This document shows, in pieces, positions 61,233 to 64,000 of a DNA stretch of 64,000 bases. The stretch lies in assembly GCF_004363045.1 (NCBI RefSeq), contig NZ_SNYJ01000004.1, forward strand, positions 62,001-126,000, in the 5' to 3' direction. The DNA is from Aureibacillus halotolerans (GTDB taxonomy: Bacteria; Bacillota; Bacilli; Bacillales; DSM-28697). A model generated the notes under the pieces. That model searched no databases and had not been told where the DNA came from. It worked only from the letters and a program-made list of their open reading frames with translations. The stretch's first letter is position 1. Every line of letters begins with the position of its first letter. Both the position numbers and the translations under genes were made by a program.

Positions 61233-62714
61233 TCAAGTCGACTTTTGCGTCATCGGCTTTGAGCGTTCTACCTTTTCATTCCCCATAAAAGGGATTGTGA
61301 TTGCTGCGATCGCAATCGGAATAAGCGCCCAGAAAAATATCGAGGTGATGCTGTCTGACATCGCGGCAACGATGGTGTTCAAAACCTCTGGCGGCATTTG
61401 CTCACGCATATTCGCCTGGAGCAGGGCTTGTGGATCTGCTGCGACGTTCCCCGATAGTTTGTTTTGCAACACATTGGCTTGAATTGTACCAAACACCGTA
61501 ATCCCTAGCGTCATTCCAAACGAGCGCAAAAAGGAATTCGTAGAATTGGCAGAGCCACGATAACGTGCGTCGAGCCCGTTAATCGAGGCGGACGGAAGCA
61601 ATGAGAAGGAAAACCCAACGCCCAAACCTGCCAATACCATAAATACAGTGAGCAAAATGCGTGATGTTTCTGGAGTCATCGTTGCCAGCAAGGCCATGCC
61701 TGCAATAAAAAAGAGAACGGATACGATCATTAGATTCCGGAAGCTCACTTTTGTTTGCAGTGTTCCACCAACCATGCTTCCAACCACTGACCCAATCATC
61801 ATCGGTGTCAGGATAAACCCTGCGCTTGTGGCTGATCCACCATAGACGGCCTGTACAAAGATAGGGATGTATACTGCCAAGAGGACAAATGTCGATCCGT
61901 AAATAAAAGCAAGGATCTGAGACGTGGCAAAGAGACGATTTTTAAACATCCAAAAGGAAATAATCGGCTCTTGTGCTTTTTTCTCGACAAATAAAAAAGT
62001 GACAAACAGCACAACAAAGCTGCAAAACAAAAATACAATAAATGGAGAACTCCACCCAGCGTCGGCACCTAATTCTAGAGCAAACATGAGGGAGACGACA
62101 GCTAACACCAATGTGATGGCACCGCCCCAATCAATACGTTGCTTTTTATGTTCTAACGTTTCTTTATAGTACCGCCATATCAAGAAAAAGGAGACAGCAC
62201 CTATAGGAACGTTGACATAAAACACCCACTGCCAGCCGATCGTATCAGTAATAATTGCACCAAGCAAAGGACCCATGACACTTGAAAGCCCGAACACTGC
62301 ACCGAAGAGACCTGTCATTTTCCCACGCTTTTCAGGAGGAAAAATATCAAAAATAATCGTAAATGCAATTGGCATTAAGGCGCCTCCGCCGATGCCTTGA
62401 ATCGCCCGATATATAATGAGTTGGTTCATCGATTGTGAGGTTCCGCAGAGTGCAGATCCAATGAGAAATAGGACTAAACCAAAAATAAAAAAACGTTTTC
62501 TTCCATACATATCGGAAAGCTTCCCATAAATCGGCATGCCAGCCATGACTGCGACCATATAGGCGGCCGTCACCCAAGCAATTTGTTCAAAACCACCTAA
62601 ATCAGTCACAATTCTGCCCGTTGCTGTTGCCACGATGGTGTTGTCCATCGCTGCCATCAATATGCCTAAAAGCAATCCAGCAACAACTGCCTTTGATGCT
62701 GGTTTTTCGACCAT
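61233..62714 (-). CDS. MFS multidrug exporter (DHA2, MDR/EmrB-QacA type)
   Basis: The 493-residue protein has about 14 membrane segments. Motifs are MAAMDNTIVATATGRIVTDLGG (motif D1), AYMVAVMAGMPIYGKLSDMYGRKRFFIFG (motif A) and GAVFGLSSVMGPLLGAIITD (motif C, antiporter). These define drug:proton antiporters of the MdtB/EmrB group. No regulator is adjacent. Confidence 0.92.
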   Translation of the reverse strand: MVEKPASKAVVAGLLLGILMAAMDNTIVATATGRIVTDLGGFEQIAWVTAAYMVAVMAGMPIYGKLSDMYGRKRFFIFGLVLFLIGSALCGTSQSMNQLIIYRAIQGIGGGALMPIAFTIIFDIFPPEKRGKMTGLFGAVFGLSSVMGPLLGAIITDTIGWQWVFYVNVPIGAVSFFLIWRYYKETLEHKKQRIDWGGAITLVLAVVSLMFALELGADAGWSSPFIVFLFCSFVVLFVTFLFVEKKAQEPIISFWMFKNRLFATSQILAFIYGSTFVLLAVYIPIFVQAVYGGSATSAGFILTPMMIGSVVGSMVGGTLQTKVSFRNLMIVSVLFFIAGMALLATMTPETSRILLTVFMVLAGLGVGFSFSLLPSASINGLDARYRGSANSTNSFLRSFGMTLGITVFGTIQANVLQNKLSGNVAADPQALLQANMREQMPPEVLNTIVAAMSDSITSIFFWALIPIAIAAITIPFMGNEKVERSKPMTQKST

Positions 62715-63022
62715 TTCTACATCTCCTTTTGCATTCCATCTTGCCCTTCTACAATACTAGCCATGCAGATGCCTTTTTACAGTGCCACATTCGACACATT
62801 CTGTTCCCATTTGACGCCTATTTCAAGGCAAAGTCAAGACTTTTGTGATCAATGCCTTAAAGAGATGAAAAATACGAAGGAGAACAGAAGGAAGGGATAA
62901 AAAAAGCCGCCTGCACAATGGCGGCGACCTGCGTTACTTCGGCGTTTGTTGGCTATACGTCGTTCCTGCCAAAAAAGAGCTTGCCTTTCAATTGTTACAC
63001 TCTCATGCGCTCTCTAAGAGAC
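62715..63022 (-). terminator. Intergenic region with chemoreceptor terminator (62898-62926)
   Basis: On the minus strand GCCGCC-ATTGTGCA-GGCGGC is followed by TTTTTTTAT, about 95 bp after the receptor stop codon. Nothing else is recognised in these 308 bp. Confidence 0.75.
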
Positions 63023-64000
63023 TTACAAAGTAAATCGTCGCACCAGCGTGTTTAATTGCTCCGACAACTTGGAGAGCTCTTCAGAATTCGACGTAATTTC
63101 TTCCATTGAACTGCTTGTTTGTTGAACAGAGGCAGACGTCTGCTCAACTGCTGCAGCCGATTGCTCAGACACTGCTGCGATATGGTTAATGGAGTCGCTC
63201 ATGTTTTTGCTTCCTTGCACCATTTCAGATAAGTTTACGGACACTTTCTTTATACGTTCAGCCATGTCTGAAACAGAATGATCAATCGTTGCAAAACGAG
63301 CGCCTGTGGTTCGAATTTGCTGTGTGCCTTTTTCGACCTCTTCATATCCCGTTTCTAAAGAACCCACCACATCGGCCGTTTCAGTTTGGATGCCCTGCAC
63401 AATGCCTGTAATGTCAGCAACCGATACCGACACTTGCTCGGCAAGGAGGCGGACTTCATTAGCAACGACAGCAAACCCCTTGCCCTGTTCACCCGCTCGT
63501 GCTGCTTCAATGCCTGCATTTAAAGCCAAAAGGTTGGTCTGCTTCGCAATGTCCTTTATCACAGCCACCAAACGTGAAATTTCCTGAGACTGATTGTCTA
63601 ACGATTGTACCTTTTCCATTGCCGTTTTCACGATAAAGTCAATGGTGCCCATTTGTTTCACTGATTCATCCATCAATTCCTTGCCTTCACCTGTGAGCTC
63701 CAACACATCATTGGACGACGAGTATATGTATTCTCCATTTTTATTTGCATCTTGGATGGTCGCAGTAAATTGAAGCATTGAGCTGGAAAGCTCTGTGGTC
63801 TCAAAAGCCTGCGTTTCAGAGCCTGAAGACAACTCTTCCATCGTCGCGGCAACCTGACTGCTTCCCTCTCTCACTTCACTGGACGACCGAGATAGTTCAG
63901 CACTCTGCACGCTCACTGTTGTCGTTGCATTTGCAATTAGGTTCACGATTTCTCGTAAATTCGAATGCATTGAATTCATTGCAGCACTGAGCTGACCAAT
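63023..64000 (-). CDS. Methyl-accepting chemotaxis protein, C-terminal 325 residues (5' part outside window)
   Basis: The frame stays open to the window edge: before the first internal ATG it reads [19 protein letters not shown], the second helix of a HAMP domain. The signalling domain follows, with the hairpin tip [38 protein letters not shown] (the kinase-contact region, split here by families into E-A-A-R-A-G-E) and long heptad coiled coils on both sides. It ends [10 protein letters not shown]. Sensor and membrane parts lie beyond the window. It signals to CheA at the cell pole. Confidence 0.92.
   Translation of the reverse strand: MGQLSAAMNSMHSNLREIVNLIANATTTVSVQSAELSRSSSEVREGSSQVAATMEELSSGSETQAFETTELSSSMLQFTATIQDANKNGEYIYSSSNDVLELTGEGKELMDESVKQMGTIDFIVKTAMEKVQSLDNQSQEISRLVAVIKDIAKQTNLLALNAGIEAARAGEQGKGFAVVANEVRLLAEQVSVSVADITGIVQGIQTETADVVGSLETGYEEVEKGTQQIRTTGARFATIDHSVSDMAERIKKVSVNLSEMVQGSKNMSDSINHIAAVSEQSAAAVEQTSASVQQTSSSMEEITSNSEELSKLSEQLNTLVRRFTL

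Overview
The window looks like chromosome of an alkaliphilic, low-to-moderate GC Bacillaceae species (Shouchella/Alkalihalobacillus-like). The evidence is Bacillus-type gene families (preQ1-I riboswitch with queCDE, LmrA/LmrB, YcgT-type ferredoxin reductase with a Fur box, CtaM/DUF420, TcyP, bacterial NOS, TxpA-like type I toxin), strong GGAGG ribosome sites, CcpA-like cre sites and intrinsic terminators. Genus is an inference. No rRNA, tRNA, CRISPR array, prophage or intact insertion sequence was seen.

Layout. 1-7.4 kb: the 3' end of a nitric oxide synthase gene, a lincosamide nucleotidyltransferase homologue with a damaged active site, a phosphotransferase, the riboswitch-controlled queuosine operon, a two-domain glycosyltransferase, a 21-bp-period repeat array and a beta-propeller lactonase. 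7.4-14.6 kb: a type I toxin-antitoxin locus with its antisense RNA readable from sequence, a MITE-like element, the lmrAB efflux operon with a matching operator, a nucleotidyltransferase-methyltransferase fusion, sorbitol dehydrogenase, a TipA-type regulator and a VTT/DedA protein. 14.8-22.9 kb: a CUT1 sugar importer without its own ATPase plus its membrane AraC regulator, then Rrf2 and azoreductase genes separated by a 42-bp array of promoter-like units, then a second 21-bp array. 22.4-36.6 kb: metabolic, resistance-type and redox genes, and two CNNM/CorC-type membrane proteins that share an unusual leader. 36.9-45.9 kb: a regulator-MFS pair and a second CUT1 importer whose operon carries its own YesMN-type two-component system. 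45.9-48.4 kb: a YtkA-like lipoprotein, a DedA protein and 1.1 kb of decaying repeats.

48.4-57.9 kb is a catabolic locus: anion permease, BNR (sialidase-fold) protein, PdxA2-type dehydrogenase, DUF1537 four-carbon acid-sugar kinase, iron alcohol dehydrogenase and DapA-family aldolase, divergent from a PrpR-type regulator whose AAA+ domain lacks the GAFTGA loop. The best reading is use of a sugar acid that ends in dihydroxyacetone phosphate. 57.9-64 kb: more repeats, TcyP under a palindromic operator, a DUF4825 lipoprotein, an MFS pump and the 3' part of a chemotaxis receptor gene.

The least explained structures are non-coding: two arrays with exact 21-bp phasing between convergent genes, a tandem promoter-like array at 42 bp (2 x 21), the shared MEVNPS leader / switchable Shine-Dalgarno hairpin in front of both CNNM genes, and a dispersed palindrome whose two copies show a compensatory base change. 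Starts were chosen by ribosome-site spacing. Family assignments come from motif recognition by eye, not from database searches.
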